Assembly (NCBI GenBank): GCA_050249235.1
Contig: JBFWQW010000007.1
Location: 1-58,010 of the forward strand
DNA from: JAEKLB01 sp050249235
Lineage (GTDB): Bacteria > Actinomycetota > Acidimicrobiia > Acidimicrobiales > CADCSY01
DNA: 58,010 bases
Reading direction: 5' to 3'
In this document: positions 43,479 to 52,066 of the stretch, one piece after another
How the letters are laid out: every line of letters begins with the position of its first letter
How positions within the stretch are numbered: the stretch's first letter is position 1
Translations under genes and position numbers: made by a program
The notes under the pieces: model-generated
What the model saw: the letters and a program-made list of their open reading frames with translations, nothing else
Told to the model about the DNA's origin: nothing
Database searches by the model: none

Positions 43479-43497
43479 CCGGCGCCGGACGGCCGGT
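43478..43497. terminator. Hairpin between dgt and rpmA
   Basis: ACCGGC and GCCGGT pair over six bases with an eight-base GC-rich loop, followed by TCTC on the plus strand, between convergent stops. Confidence 0.4.
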
Positions 43498-43499
43498 TC

Positions 43500-43754
43500 T
43501 CAGCCCTCGGGCAGGACGTCGACAAGGCGGCGGCCCTTGCGGGTGCCGAACTTCACGACGCCGTCGGCGGTGGCGAAGAGGGTGTCGTCGCCGCCCCGCC
43601 CGACGTTCTCGCCGGGGTGGAAGCGGGTGCCCCGCTGGCGCACGATGATGGCGCCGGCCGGGGCCTTCTGGCCGTCGAACAGCTTCACGCCGAGGCGCTG
43701 GGCCGCCGAGTCGCGGCCGTTGCGGGTGGACCCACCGCCCTTGGTCTTCGACAT
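43500..43754 (-). CDS. rpmA: 50S ribosomal protein L27
   Basis: An 84-residue large-subunit protein whose N-terminus reaches the peptidyl transferase centre. The start MSKTKGGGSTRNGRDSAAQR and the core LGVKLFDGQKAPAGAIIVRQ, RGTRFHPGENVG and DDTLFATADGVVKF are standard. It lacks the cleaved N-terminal extension found in Firmicutes. It lies four bases after rplU in an rplU-rpmA operon, with the RNase E/G gene upstream on the same strand. Confidence 0.97.
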   Translation of the reverse strand: MSKTKGGGSTRNGRDSAAQRLGVKLFDGQKAPAGAIIVRQRGTRFHPGENVGRGGDDTLFATADGVVKFGTRKGRRLVDVLPEG

Positions 43755-43758
43755 GGCG

Positions 43759-44073
43759 CTACTTCCCCTTGGAGATGCCGGTGATCTCCACCGTCGTGTA
43801 CTTCTGACGGTGGCCCCAGCGCTTGCGCTGGTTGGTCTTGTTCTTGTACGTGAAGCCCCGGATCTTCGGGCCCTTGGTCGTGCCGATCACCCGGGCCGAG
43901 ACGGAGGCCCCGGCCAGGTCGGCCGGGCGGGTGACGACGTCGTCGCCGTCGACGAGCAGGATCGGGCGGAAGCTGACCTCCGCGCCGTCCTCCTGGCCCA
44001 GCAGCTCGACGTCGATGCGCTGCCCCTCGGCGACGCGCGACTGCTTGCCGCCGGTGTGGATCACTGCGTACAT
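43759..44073 (-). CDS. rplU: 50S ribosomal protein L21
   Basis: A 104-residue large-subunit protein that binds 23S rRNA. Start MYAVIHTGGKQSRVAEGQRI and end FTYKNKTNQRKRWGHRQKYT are family-typical. A TAGCGT -10 box lies nine bases upstream, so rplU may have its own near-leaderless promoter besides read-through from the RNase E/G gene 76 bases upstream. Confidence 0.97.
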   Translation of the reverse strand: MYAVIHTGGKQSRVAEGQRIDVELLGQEDGAEVSFRPILLVDGDDVVTRPADLAGASVSARVIGTTKGPKIRGFTYKNKTNQRKRWGHRQKYTTVEITGISKGK

Positions 44074-44082
44074 AGGGCGGCG

Positions 44083-44088
44083 ACGCTA
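44083..44088 (-). promoter_or_regulatory. Candidate -10 box of rplU
   Basis: TAGCGT, read on the minus strand, nine bases before ATG 44073. Confidence 0.4.
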
Positions 44089-44149
44089 CCAGCGGCGGGC
44101 GCCGGTCCGGAACTCGACCCCTCGTCGTCGACGCCGTCAGTCGGCGCGG

Positions 44150-45934
44150 TCAGCGGAGCATGTCCTGGTCGACGACGATCCCCCGCCCCTCGCAGACCGG
44201 GCAGGTCGCCGACATCGACTCGAGCAGGCCTTCGCCGATCCGTTTCCTCGTCATCTCCACGAGGCCGAGCTCCGAGATGTCGAAGACCTGGGTGCGGGTC
44301 TTGTCCCGGGCCAAGGCGTCCCGGAACACCCGGACGACCTCGTCGCGGTTGCGGCGCACCTCCATGTCGATGAAGTCGATGACGATGATGCCGCCGATGT
44401 CACGCAGGCGGAGCTGCCTGGCGACCTCCTCGGCCGCCTCCAGGTTGTTCTCGAACACGGTCTGCTCGAGGTTCGACCGGCCCACGTTCTTGCCGGTGTT
44501 GACGTCGATCACCGTGAGCGCCTCGGTCCGCTCGATGATGAGCGAGCCCCCGGACGGCAGCCACACCTTGCGGTCCAGCGCCTTGTGGAGCTGCTCGTGC
44601 ACGTGGAACTGCTCGAAGAGCGAGAGCGGCTCGACGTCGGGATCGTGGAGCTCGACGCGGTCGGCCAGCTCGGGCGTGATGCCGGCGACGTAGTCGCGGA
44701 TCTCCTCGTAGAGGGCCCGGTCGTCGATCACGACCCCCCGGTACGACGAGTTGAACTCCTCGCGGATCACCCTGACGGCGAGGTCGGGCTCGCCGTAGAG
44801 CAGCGTCGGGCGGTTGGCCCTGGCGGCCGCCTCCGCGATGCGCCGCCACTGCCCGAGCAGCAGGGTCACGTCGCGCTCGAGCTCCTCCCGCGACGCCCCG
44901 GCGGCCGCGGTGCGCACGATGAGGCCGTGCTCCGACGGCTTGATCTTGTCGAGGATCGAACGCAGCCGCTTGCGCTCGTCGTCGGCGAGGCGCTTGGAGA
45001 TGCCGTAGGTCGACGAGTTCGGGATGAGCACCACGAAGCGGCCCGGGAGCGAGACCTCCTGGGTGAGGCGGGCCCCCTTGGCGCCGATGGGGTTCTTCGT
45101 GACCTGGCACACGATCGTCTGCTTGGCCTTGAGGACGTCCTCGATGCGGGCCCGGTCGGCCGGTCCTTCGACGTCGTCGGCGTCGAAGGTGACGTCGCCC
45201 CGGTAGAGCACGGCGTTCTTCGGCGTCCCGATGTCGATGAACGCCGCCTCCATGCCGGGCAGGACGTTCTGCACCCGCCCGAGGTAGATGTTGCCGTGGA
45301 TCTGGCTGGTGTCGTCCTGGGGCTTGGAGACGTAGTGCTCGATCAGCGAGCGGCCCTCGAGCACGGCGACCTGCGTCGCCCCCGGCCGGACCTGGACGCA
45401 CATGAGGTAGCGGCCCACCGGCCGGCCGTTGCGCTCGCGGCCCTTGCGCTGCTCGAGCAGCTCGGGGTCGACCTCGACCTCGACGGCCGGGCCGTTCGAG
45501 CCGCCCCCGCCGCCCGACCGGTTCCGCCCGCCCCGCCGCCGGCGGCCGCCGCTCCGGCGCTCGCCGGGACCGTCGTCGGCCCCATCCCCGCCGGTCGTCG
45601 TCGCCGCGGCCGGCGCCGGCCGGGTGTCGCCGATGCGGGGCCGCTGGGCCGGCTCGGCCGGACGGGCGGCGCGGGGAGGGGCGCCCTCCGGCCCGTCGGT
45701 CTGGGCCTCGCCGTCGGCGGGTCGGCGGCCGCGGCCCCGCCCGCCCCGGGAGCCCCGGCGGCGGGACCGGCGGGCCGGGTCGGCGCCGTCAGCCGGGCGG
45801 TCGCCCGGCGCCGGCTGGCTCGACGACGCTGCCGCCGGCGGGGACGCTGCCGCCGGCGGGGACGCGGCCGCCGCCGGGCTCGGGGACATCGGCGCCGGGC
45901 GGGCCGTCTGACCGTGGGTTTCGGGCTCGGACAT
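44150..45934 (-). CDS. rne: Ribonuclease E/G
   Basis: A 594-residue endoribonuclease of mRNA decay and rRNA processing. The first 160 residues are disordered and rich in Pro, Ala, Arg and Gly, with RGG-like clusters (RRRGSRGGRGRGRR and GGRRRRGGRNRSGGGGG) that may bind RNA. The S1-RNase core follows: IYLGRVQNVLPGMEAAFIDI, catalytic Asp segments TVIDVNTGKNVG and IIVIDFIDM, and the zinc-link CPVCEGRG near the end. The ATG 45934 has AGAGGA five bases upstream. The first 146 bases overlap the 3' end of the DUF2344 gene, unusually long for same-strand neighbours. Confidence 0.9.
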   Translation of the reverse strand: MSEPETHGQTARPAPMSPSPAAAASPPAAASPPAAASSSQPAPGDRPADGADPARRSRRRGSRGGRGRGRRPADGEAQTDGPEGAPPRAARPAEPAQRPRIGDTRPAPAAATTTGGDGADDGPGERRSGGRRRRGGRNRSGGGGGSNGPAVEVEVDPELLEQRKGRERNGRPVGRYLMCVQVRPGATQVAVLEGRSLIEHYVSKPQDDTSQIHGNIYLGRVQNVLPGMEAAFIDIGTPKNAVLYRGDVTFDADDVEGPADRARIEDVLKAKQTIVCQVTKNPIGAKGARLTQEVSLPGRFVVLIPNSSTYGISKRLADDERKRLRSILDKIKPSEHGLIVRTAAAGASREELERDVTLLLGQWRRIAEAAARANRPTLLYGEPDLAVRVIREEFNSSYRGVVIDDRALYEEIRDYVAGITPELADRVELHDPDVEPLSLFEQFHVHEQLHKALDRKVWLPSGGSLIIERTEALTVIDVNTGKNVGRSNLEQTVFENNLEAAEEVARQLRLRDIGGIIVIDFIDMEVRRNRDEVVRVFRDALARDKTRTQVFDISELGLVEMTRKRIGEGLLESMSATCPVCEGRGIVVDQDMLR

Positions 45935-46688
45935 GGAGATCCTCTCTGGGAGGGCCCGACGTCGCCAGCGGCTCGCGCCGGGCGCCGTCGTGCCAGGTCC
46001 ACTGCGCCGTCCGCACGACCCTCCCCTCGCGCAGGGCCCCGTCGGGCGACAGCGCGAGCAGCAGCTCGGAGGGTCGGAGGCTGCGGGGATGGATGCCGAG
46101 CTCGGCGTCGAGCTCGACCCCGCCGGCGGTGGGACCGGAAACGGAGACGTGGAGCAGGGCGGGCCGGAGGTCGTCGGTGACCTCCCGCCCCTTTCGAGAA
46201 CGGGTGAGGACCAAGGCATCGGCCCCCATGGCCCGGGAGGTGAGCAGTTCGGCGGCCGGCACGTCGACGCCGATCGCCTCGATCTTCCAGGAGCAGGACG
46301 TCACCGACTCCTGCAGCGAGAGGGCGCCGGGGGGGAGCGGCGCGACGGCGGTGACGTCGATCCCCGCCGGCAGCTCGGCCGACAACCGGGCCGGCAGCGC
46401 CGCGAGGGCCAGGGCGTCGTCGGCGGCACCCACGGTCGGGCCCTCGCCCGCCGGCCCGTCGAGGTCGACGGCGGCGTCCACGAGCTCGATGTCGAGGTAC
46501 TCGGCCAGCGACTCGTGGCCGGTGGAGAGGGCCAGCCCGAAGGCCAGCTTCGGGCGGGGCGAGAAGCCGGCCGTGTAGGCGGGGCGCAGCCCGGCCCGGC
46601 GCAGCGCCCGCTCCCACATCCGGGCCACGTCGCGGTGGCTGGTGAAGCGGACCTTGCCGAGCTTGGCGAACCGGACCCGCACCTTCAC
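45789..46688 (-). CDS. DUF2344 (TIGR03936) protein
   Basis: A 299-residue protein of the family that always accompanies the radical SAM protein encoded upstream. Recognised from VRVRFAKLGKVRFTSHRDVA, RMWERALRRAGLRPAYTAGF, SPRPKLAFGLALSTGHESLA and the late ALLHVSVSGPT. The function is not settled; in some bacteria the domain is fused to the radical SAM part, suggesting joint RNA or protein modification. The GTG 46688 overlaps the radical SAM stop (GTGA). After QWTWHDGARREPLAT the frame runs on for about 60 Pro/Gly-rich residues into the rne gene; the functional end may be earlier. Confidence 0.85.
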   Translation of the reverse strand: MKVRVRFAKLGKVRFTSHRDVARMWERALRRAGLRPAYTAGFSPRPKLAFGLALSTGHESLAEYLDIELVDAAVDLDGPAGEGPTVGAADDALALAALPARLSAELPAGIDVTAVAPLPPGALSLQESVTSCSWKIEAIGVDVPAAELLTSRAMGADALVLTRSRKGREVTDDLRPALLHVSVSGPTAGGVELDAELGIHPRSLRPSELLLALSPDGALREGRVVRTAQWTWHDGARREPLATSGPPREDLHVRARNPRSDGPPGADVPEPGGGRVPAGGSVPAGGSVVEPAGAGRPPG

Positions 46689-48670
46689 GGCTGGCGCCCC
46701 AACCGCACCGGGACCGCGACCGATCCGGGACGGGTGCCGGTGCCGACCATCGTTCCCGCACCCCCACCCGCACCCGCACCGGCGAGGGCGGGTGACGGAC
46801 CGGTGCCCTGGCTGCCGCCGGCCGGTGGCGTGGCCGAGGCCACCACGTGCTCGAGGGCGTAGCCGGTGCAGGCCCCGCAGTCGTAGCAGGGGGTCCACCG
46901 GCAGTCGGGCAGGCCGACCTCGGCCAGGGCGTCCCGCCAGTCCTGCCAGAGGAACTCCTTGTGGAGACCGGCCGAGAGGTGGTCCCAGGGCAGGACCTCG
47001 TCCTCGTCCCGGTGGCGGTAGACGAGGTCCTCGACCGAGAGGCCATGCTCGGCGAGGGCGTCGAGCCACAGGTCGAGCCGGAAGTGCTCCGACCACTCCT
47101 GGAACACGCCGCCCCGGCGCCAGACCTGCTCGATCACCGGGCCGAGCCGGCGGTCGCCCCGGCTGGCGATGCCCTCCGCGAGGGTGGCCTTGGGGTCGTG
47201 CCACTTGAGCTGGGCGTTCCGGACGCCCCGGAGGTCGTCCCGCAGCAGGTGCATCTTGCGGGTGAGCTCCTCCCGCGTGTTCTGCCCGAACCACTGGAAG
47301 GGCGTGAAGGGCTTGGGCACGAACCCGCCCACCGACACCGTGACCGAGGCACCCTTGGTGTGGCCGGCGCCGATGGCGGCCGCCTTGCGCCCCAGCTCGG
47401 CGATCCCCATCGTGTCCTCGTCGGTCTCCGACGGGAGCCCGGTCAGGAAGTAGAGCTTCACCCGCCGCCAACCCTGGGAGTAGGCGGCGTCGACGGCCGA
47501 GAACAGGTCGTCCTCGCTGATGAGCTTGTTGATGACCTGGCGCATCCGCCAGGTCCCGGCCTCGGGCGCGAAGGTGAGGCCGGTGCGGCGGGCGGTCTGG
47601 ATCTGGGCCGCGATGCCCACGGTGAAGGCGTCGACCCGCAGGCTCGGGAGGCTCACCGAGACGTTGTCGCCGCAGTTCATGATGTCGGCCACCACCTCGC
47701 CGACGCCGCTGAAGTCGGCGGTCGAGAGGCTGGTGAGGGCGACCTCGTCGTAACCGGTGCGGCGCAGGCCGTCGGCCACCATGGTGCGCACCTGGTCGGC
47801 GGGGCGCTCGCGGACGGGCCGGGTGATCATGCCGGCCTGGCAGAACCGGCAGCCCCGGGTGCAGCCCCTGAAGACCTCGACGTTGAGCCGGTCGTGGACC
47901 ACCTCGGTGAGCGGCACCAGCTGGCGCTTCGGGTACGGCCAGGCCCCGAGGTCGGCGATGGTGCGCTTCTCGACCACGTCGGGCACGCCCGCCAGCCGGG
48001 GCCGGGTGGCGGCCAGGCCGGCCCCGTCGTAGCTCGACTCGTACAGCGAGGGCACGTACACGCCCGGGACCAGCGCCAGCTCCCGCAGCACGCCCTCCCG
48101 GGACGTCCGGCCGCTGCGCTTCCAGCCAGACAGCACCTCGGTGATCTCGGACACGACCTCTTCGCCGTCGCCGAGCACCACGAAGTCGAGGAAGTCGGCG
48201 AGCGGCTCCGGGTTGTAGGTGCAGTGCCCGCCGGCGGCCACGAGGGGGTGCTCGGGCCGGCGGTCGGCCGCCCGGACCGGCACCCCGGCCAGGTCGATGC
48301 AGTTCAGGACGTTCGTGTAGACGAGCTCGGCCGACAGGTTGAAGGCGATGACGTCGAAGTCGCCGGCGGCCCGGTGGGTGTCGACGCTGAACAGGGGCAG
48401 GCGGTGCCGGCGGAGGAGGGCCTCGAGGTCGCTCCACGGGGCGTAGGACCGCTCGGCGACGGCATCGGGCCGCTCGTTGAGGATCTCGTACAGGATCTGG
48501 AGGCCCTGGTTGGGCAGGCCGATCTCGTAGGTGTCGGGGTAGGTCAGCAGCCAGGACACGGCGCCGGGCCGGTGCACGGGCTGAACGGCACCGTCCTCGC
48601 AGCCGATGTAGCGGGCCGGCTTCTGCACCTGCCCGAGCAGGGGCTCGAGCTCCGGCCAAAGCGAGGTCAT
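46685..48670 (-). CDS. B12-binding/radical SAM protein (TIGR03960 type)
   Basis: A 661-residue radical SAM enzyme of the family paired with DUF2344. An N-terminal B12-like region (SWLLTYPDTYEIGLPNQGLQ, LFSVDTHRAAGDFDVIAFNL) precedes the radical SAM core with EVFRGCTRGCRFCQAGMITR (CxxxCxxC). Later parts include TGLTFAPEAGTWRMRQVINK and KLYFLTGLPSETDED. A cysteine-rich end (CRWTPCYDCGACTGYALE) could bind another cluster, followed by a low-complexity Gly/Ala tail. The substrate is unknown; association with ribosomal genes and RNase E/G suggests RNA or ribosome-related modification. GTGA overlap couples it to DUF2344. Confidence 0.88.
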   Translation of the reverse strand: MTSLWPELEPLLGQVQKPARYIGCEDGAVQPVHRPGAVSWLLTYPDTYEIGLPNQGLQILYEILNERPDAVAERSYAPWSDLEALLRRHRLPLFSVDTHRAAGDFDVIAFNLSAELVYTNVLNCIDLAGVPVRAADRRPEHPLVAAGGHCTYNPEPLADFLDFVVLGDGEEVVSEITEVLSGWKRSGRTSREGVLRELALVPGVYVPSLYESSYDGAGLAATRPRLAGVPDVVEKRTIADLGAWPYPKRQLVPLTEVVHDRLNVEVFRGCTRGCRFCQAGMITRPVRERPADQVRTMVADGLRRTGYDEVALTSLSTADFSGVGEVVADIMNCGDNVSVSLPSLRVDAFTVGIAAQIQTARRTGLTFAPEAGTWRMRQVINKLISEDDLFSAVDAAYSQGWRRVKLYFLTGLPSETDEDTMGIAELGRKAAAIGAGHTKGASVTVSVGGFVPKPFTPFQWFGQNTREELTRKMHLLRDDLRGVRNAQLKWHDPKATLAEGIASRGDRRLGPVIEQVWRRGGVFQEWSEHFRLDLWLDALAEHGLSVEDLVYRHRDEDEVLPWDHLSAGLHKEFLWQDWRDALAEVGLPDCRWTPCYDCGACTGYALEHVVASATPPAGGSQGTGPSPALAGAGAGGGAGTMVGTGTRPGSVAVPVRLGRQP

Positions 48671-48680
48671 GGTCGACGGG

Positions 48681-48686
48681 ATGCTA
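48681..48686 (-). promoter_or_regulatory. Candidate -10 box of the radical SAM operon
   Basis: TAGCAT, read on the minus strand, ten bases before ATG 48670. It sits in the 31-base gap after the FdhF-like stop. Confidence 0.4.
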
Positions 48687-48701
48687 CCGGTGCGGCACCG
48701 A

Positions 48702-51092
48702 TCACACGCCCTCGCCCCCGTGGCCCCGCGCCGGGAGCCGGTCGTCCCCGGGCCCGAGGCGGCGGAGGGTGGCCACCGCGTTGTAGTCGGGCACCTTCGA
48801 GCGCGGCTCCCGGTGGTCCGCTCCGCCGGCGAGGAGCACGTTGCCCTCGGGCCAGTGGACCTGGAGCGTCCGGGACGGGAGCGGCGCCAACCGCACGACC
48901 GCCTCCATCGCCCCCACCTCGCTCCGGAGCTCGACGCGGTCGCCCTCGAGCACGCCGGCCGCCGCCGCGTCCGACGGATCCATCAGCACGTCGTCCCGCC
49001 GGGCCCCGTTGAGCGGGTCGACGGCCGCGAACACCATCGAGTTGAACTGCTTGCCCCGCCGGGTCGTGACGGCGTAGGTGCCGGCGGGCAGCTCGGTCGA
49101 GGGCGCCTCGGCCGGCGTGAAGCGGCCGCGGCCGTCCGGGGTCGGGAAGGCCCCGCCGGGCGCGAGGTGCCGACCGCCCCACTGGACGCTGTCGCCGGTC
49201 GCGGCCAGGTCCTCGATGCCCGCGTACCACGGGACGACGTCGGCGATCTCGGCCCGCAGCGCCCGGTTGTCGACCCAGGCGAACGCCGCGGCCAGCTCGG
49301 GTCGGACCCGGGTGGCCAGGTCGGCGAACACCCGCCACTCGCTGCGGGCCTCGCCCACGCGGTGCCCGGGGATCTCGGGCGAGAACACGATCCGGCGCTC
49401 GGTGGTGGTCTCCGTGCCGCCGCCCTCCTGCTCGTAGCGGGTGGCCGCCGGGAGGAGCAGCACCGTGCCGCCCTCGTCGGGGTCCACGAGCATCTGGCTG
49501 CTCACCACGACGTCCTGATGGACCCGCAGGGGCACCCGGGCCAGGGCCCGGGCCACGCCGTCGGGGTCGGGGAGGACGTCGAGGAAGTTGCCGCCGGAGG
49601 CGAACAGCACCTCGAGGTCGCCCCGCCCGGCCGCCTCGACCATCTCCGGCGCGGTGAGGCCCGGCTCGGGCGGCACGGCGAAGCCCCACCGGGCGCCCAG
49701 CCGGGCGGCGGTGGCGGCCGTGACCGGCTCCATGCCCGGGAGGGCCGTGGCGTAGGCACCCATCTCGGCGCCGCCCTGGACGCCGGAGTGGCCCCGGATC
49801 GGCATGAGGCCGGCGCCGTCCCGCCCGACGTTGCCCCGGGCCAGGGCCAGGTTCACGATGGCCTGGACGCCGGCGACGCTCTCTCGGTGCTGGGTGATCC
49901 CCATCGACCAGACGAGTACGGCGCCCTTCGCCTGCCCGTAGAGCTCGGCGAAGGCCCGCACCACCTCGACCGTGAGCCCGGCCCCGGCCGCGAGGTCGGC
50001 CAGCGGCGAGCGGTCGAGGAGCGCGGCCAGATCGTCCCAGCCGGTGGTGTGATCGCGGACGAAGTCGAGGTCGACGGTGCCGTCCTCGATCAGGACCTTC
50101 AGCACGGCGTGGCAGAAGGCCACGTCGCCGCCGGGCCGGACCGGCACGTGAAGGTCGCAGACCCTGGTGCCGAACATCGCCGACTCGGGGCTCGACGGCA
50201 CCCAGTAGGAGACGAGGCCGGGCTCGAGGTAGGGGTTGACGACGGCCACCCTGGTGCCGGCCCGCTTGGCCTCGTAGAGGTACTTCATGAAGACGGGTTG
50301 GTTGTTCGCCGGGTTCGACCCGATGAGCACGACCAGGTCGGTCTCGAGCACGTCCTGGAACGAGCACGTGGTGGCGGCCGCGCCGATGGCCTCCCGGAGG
50401 GCCACCGTCGAGGGGGCGTGGCACACCCGGGCCGCGCTGTCGACGCTGGCCACGCCCATGGCCCGGGCCGCCTTCCCGGCCGAGTAGTACACCTCGTTGG
50501 TGATGCCCCGGCTGGTGAGGTAGATCGCCGTCCGCTCGCCGCCGGCCCGGCGGATGGCCCCGGCCACCTCGTCGAGGGCCTCGTCCCAGCCGATCCGGGT
50601 GAACCCGGCCTCCCCCGCCCGGCGCCGCATCGGGCGGCCCAGCCGGCCGAGCGACCGCAAGGCCCGGTTCGAGGTGGCCCGGAGCGGGTCGACGTCGGCG
50701 AGGACGGACGGGTCGAGCTCGTCGGCGGTGTTGACGGCCAGCAGCTCGAGCCGGGTGGTGCACAGGTGCACCCCGTCGATGGTCCAGTCGTGGAACCCGG
50801 CCACGCCGAGGGCGCACCCGTCGCACACCCCCTGGGAGAGGACCCGCCAGGCGTAGACCGGGTGACGGCGGTGCTGCCAGGCGATCCGGGCCATGTCCTT
50901 GAAGTGGTTCGGCTTCACCGTCCCCGACCCGATGCCGTAGGGGCGCAGGCCCACCCAGAGCGACCGGTTCCAGCGCCGCCCCCGGCGGGCAGGGCGGGCC
51001 TCGGCACGGCTCGCCCCGTCCCCCACCGCGTCTCCCACCGCGTCCCCCGGCGCGTCCACCCGGCCGGATCGGCGGTCGTGGGGCCACCTCAC
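48702..51092 (-). CDS. FdhF/YdeP-type molybdopterin oxidoreductase
   Basis: A 796-residue bis-MGD molybdoenzyme related to formate dehydrogenase alpha subunits, close to the FdhF/YdeP group. The N-terminal RVLSQGVCDGCALG and later HLCTTR give a reduced set of cluster cysteines. The Mo-ligand position is Cys in AARVCHAPSTVAL, encoded by TGC, where E. coli FdhF has selenocysteine. VLIGSNPANNQPVFMKYLYE, GNVGRDGAGLMPIRGHSGVQ and the C-terminal TRRGKQFNSMVF with EGDRVELRSEVG are typical. No electron-transfer subunits are nearby. The GTG 51092 overlaps the fdhD stop (GTGA). Formate oxidation is likely but not proven. Confidence 0.85.
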   Translation of the reverse strand: MRWPHDRRSGRVDAPGDAVGDAVGDGASRAEARPARRGRRWNRSLWVGLRPYGIGSGTVKPNHFKDMARIAWQHRRHPVYAWRVLSQGVCDGCALGVAGFHDWTIDGVHLCTTRLELLAVNTADELDPSVLADVDPLRATSNRALRSLGRLGRPMRRRAGEAGFTRIGWDEALDEVAGAIRRAGGERTAIYLTSRGITNEVYYSAGKAARAMGVASVDSAARVCHAPSTVALREAIGAAATTCSFQDVLETDLVVLIGSNPANNQPVFMKYLYEAKRAGTRVAVVNPYLEPGLVSYWVPSSPESAMFGTRVCDLHVPVRPGGDVAFCHAVLKVLIEDGTVDLDFVRDHTTGWDDLAALLDRSPLADLAAGAGLTVEVVRAFAELYGQAKGAVLVWSMGITQHRESVAGVQAIVNLALARGNVGRDGAGLMPIRGHSGVQGGAEMGAYATALPGMEPVTAATAARLGARWGFAVPPEPGLTAPEMVEAAGRGDLEVLFASGGNFLDVLPDPDGVARALARVPLRVHQDVVVSSQMLVDPDEGGTVLLLPAATRYEQEGGGTETTTERRIVFSPEIPGHRVGEARSEWRVFADLATRVRPELAAAFAWVDNRALRAEIADVVPWYAGIEDLAATGDSVQWGGRHLAPGGAFPTPDGRGRFTPAEAPSTELPAGTYAVTTRRGKQFNSMVFAAVDPLNGARRDDVLMDPSDAAAAGVLEGDRVELRSEVGAMEAVVRLAPLPSRTLQVHWPEGNVLLAGGADHREPRSKVPDYNAVATLRRLGPGDDRLPARGHGGEGV

Positions 51093-52036
51093 GGTCGCAG
51101 GTCGCCGGCGTAGACGTTGGCCCGGTCGCCGCGCACGAAGCCGACCAGCGTGATCCCCGCGGCGTCGGCCGCCTCGACGGCGAGCGACGACGGCCCGCCC
51201 ACCGCGGCCACGACCGGGAACCCGGCCGCCCACGCCTTCTGCACCAGCTCGACGCTGACCCGACCGCTCAGGAGCAGCCCGAGCCCGGTGGCGGGCAGCC
51301 GGTCGTCGAGGAGGAGCCGGCCGACCAGCTTGTCGACCGCGTTGTGCCGACCGACGTCCTCCCGCACCACCACCACCGAACCGGCGGGCAGCCCGCCGTC
51401 CGCCCCCGCACCCCCGGCCCCTGCGCCGCCCGCCCCTGCGCCGTCCGCCCCCGCACCGCCGGCCGGCGCGCCGTCCACCGCCGTGCCGTCCGCCAGCGTG
51501 AACGCGGCGGCGCCGTGCACCGAGCCGGTCCGGTCGAACAGCGGCTGGTGGTCGCCGAGCGCCCCGGCGGCGGCCACGACCGACCGCAGCGAGGGAGCCG
51601 CCACCGGTGCGAGCCGGTCGAGGCGCGCCGTGAGCTCGTCGATCGCCACCGACCCGCAGATCCCGCACGAGGCCGTGCTGGCGGCCAGCCGGGTGGGGGC
51701 CGGCCTGGCGCCGCGGTGGGTCACGACGTCGAGCACGTTGTAGGAGTTGCCCTCCGGCCCCTTGCCGGCGCAGTAGCGGATCTGGCCGATGAGATCGCCC
51801 ACCAGGTGGCCCTCGGCCAGGCACCAGCCGGCGGCCAGCTCGAAGTCGTGGCCGGGCGTCCGCATGGTGGTGCCGACCAGCTCCCCGTTGAGGCGGATCT
51901 CGAGCGGCTCCTCCGTCGGCACCACGTCGTGGACCAGCTTCGGGGTGCCGGTGCCGGTGCCGGTCTCGAGCCGCCGGACGGCGGCCGGCGAGGTCGCCCC
52001 GGCCCGCGCTCGCCTCGTCTTGGCACCCAGGGTCAT
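51089..52036 (-). CDS. fdhD: FdhD formate dehydrogenase accessory protein
   Basis: A 315-residue sulfur carrier that passes sulfur from a cysteine desulfurase to the molybdenum cofactor of formate dehydrogenase. The catalytic pair is in STASCGICGSVAID (CxxC). Other marks are EEPLEIRLNGELV, MRTPGHDFELAAGWCLAEG, VVREDVGRHNAVDKLVGRLL and LLLSGRVSVELVQKAWAAG. Residues about 184-213 are a Gly-Ala-Asp pentapeptide repeat not seen in standard FdhD. It is coupled to the downstream molybdoenzyme gene, which it presumably matures. It lies 30 bases after rodA on the same strand. Confidence 0.93.
   Translation of the reverse strand: MTLGAKTRRARAGATSPAAVRRLETGTGTGTPKLVHDVVPTEEPLEIRLNGELVGTTMRTPGHDFELAAGWCLAEGHLVGDLIGQIRYCAGKGPEGNSYNVLDVVTHRGARPAPTRLAASTASCGICGSVAIDELTARLDRLAPVAAPSLRSVVAAAGALGDHQPLFDRTGSVHGAAAFTLADGTAVDGAPAGGAGADGAGAGGAGAGGAGADGGLPAGSVVVVREDVGRHNAVDKLVGRLLLDDRLPATGLGLLLSGRVSVELVQKAWAAGFPVVAAVGGPSSLAVEAADAAGITLVGFVRGDRANVYAGDLRP
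51398..51487 (-). repeat. Six tandem 15-base repeats inside fdhD
   Basis: Six adjacent imperfect 15-base units encode pentapeptides of the type GAGAD/GAGAG/GAPAG. Units one and four (51398-51412 and 51443-51457) are identical. The insert leaves the frame intact and falls in a surface linker of FdhD. Confidence 0.7.
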
Positions 52037-52066
52037 GGCACCCAGGCTGCCACCCGGCGGGCCCGC

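Noticed and set aside
50420..50440. Selenocysteine codon in the FdhF-like gene
   Set aside because: The metal-ligand codon in the ARVCH motif is TGC, an ordinary Cys codon, and no SECIS-like need arises.
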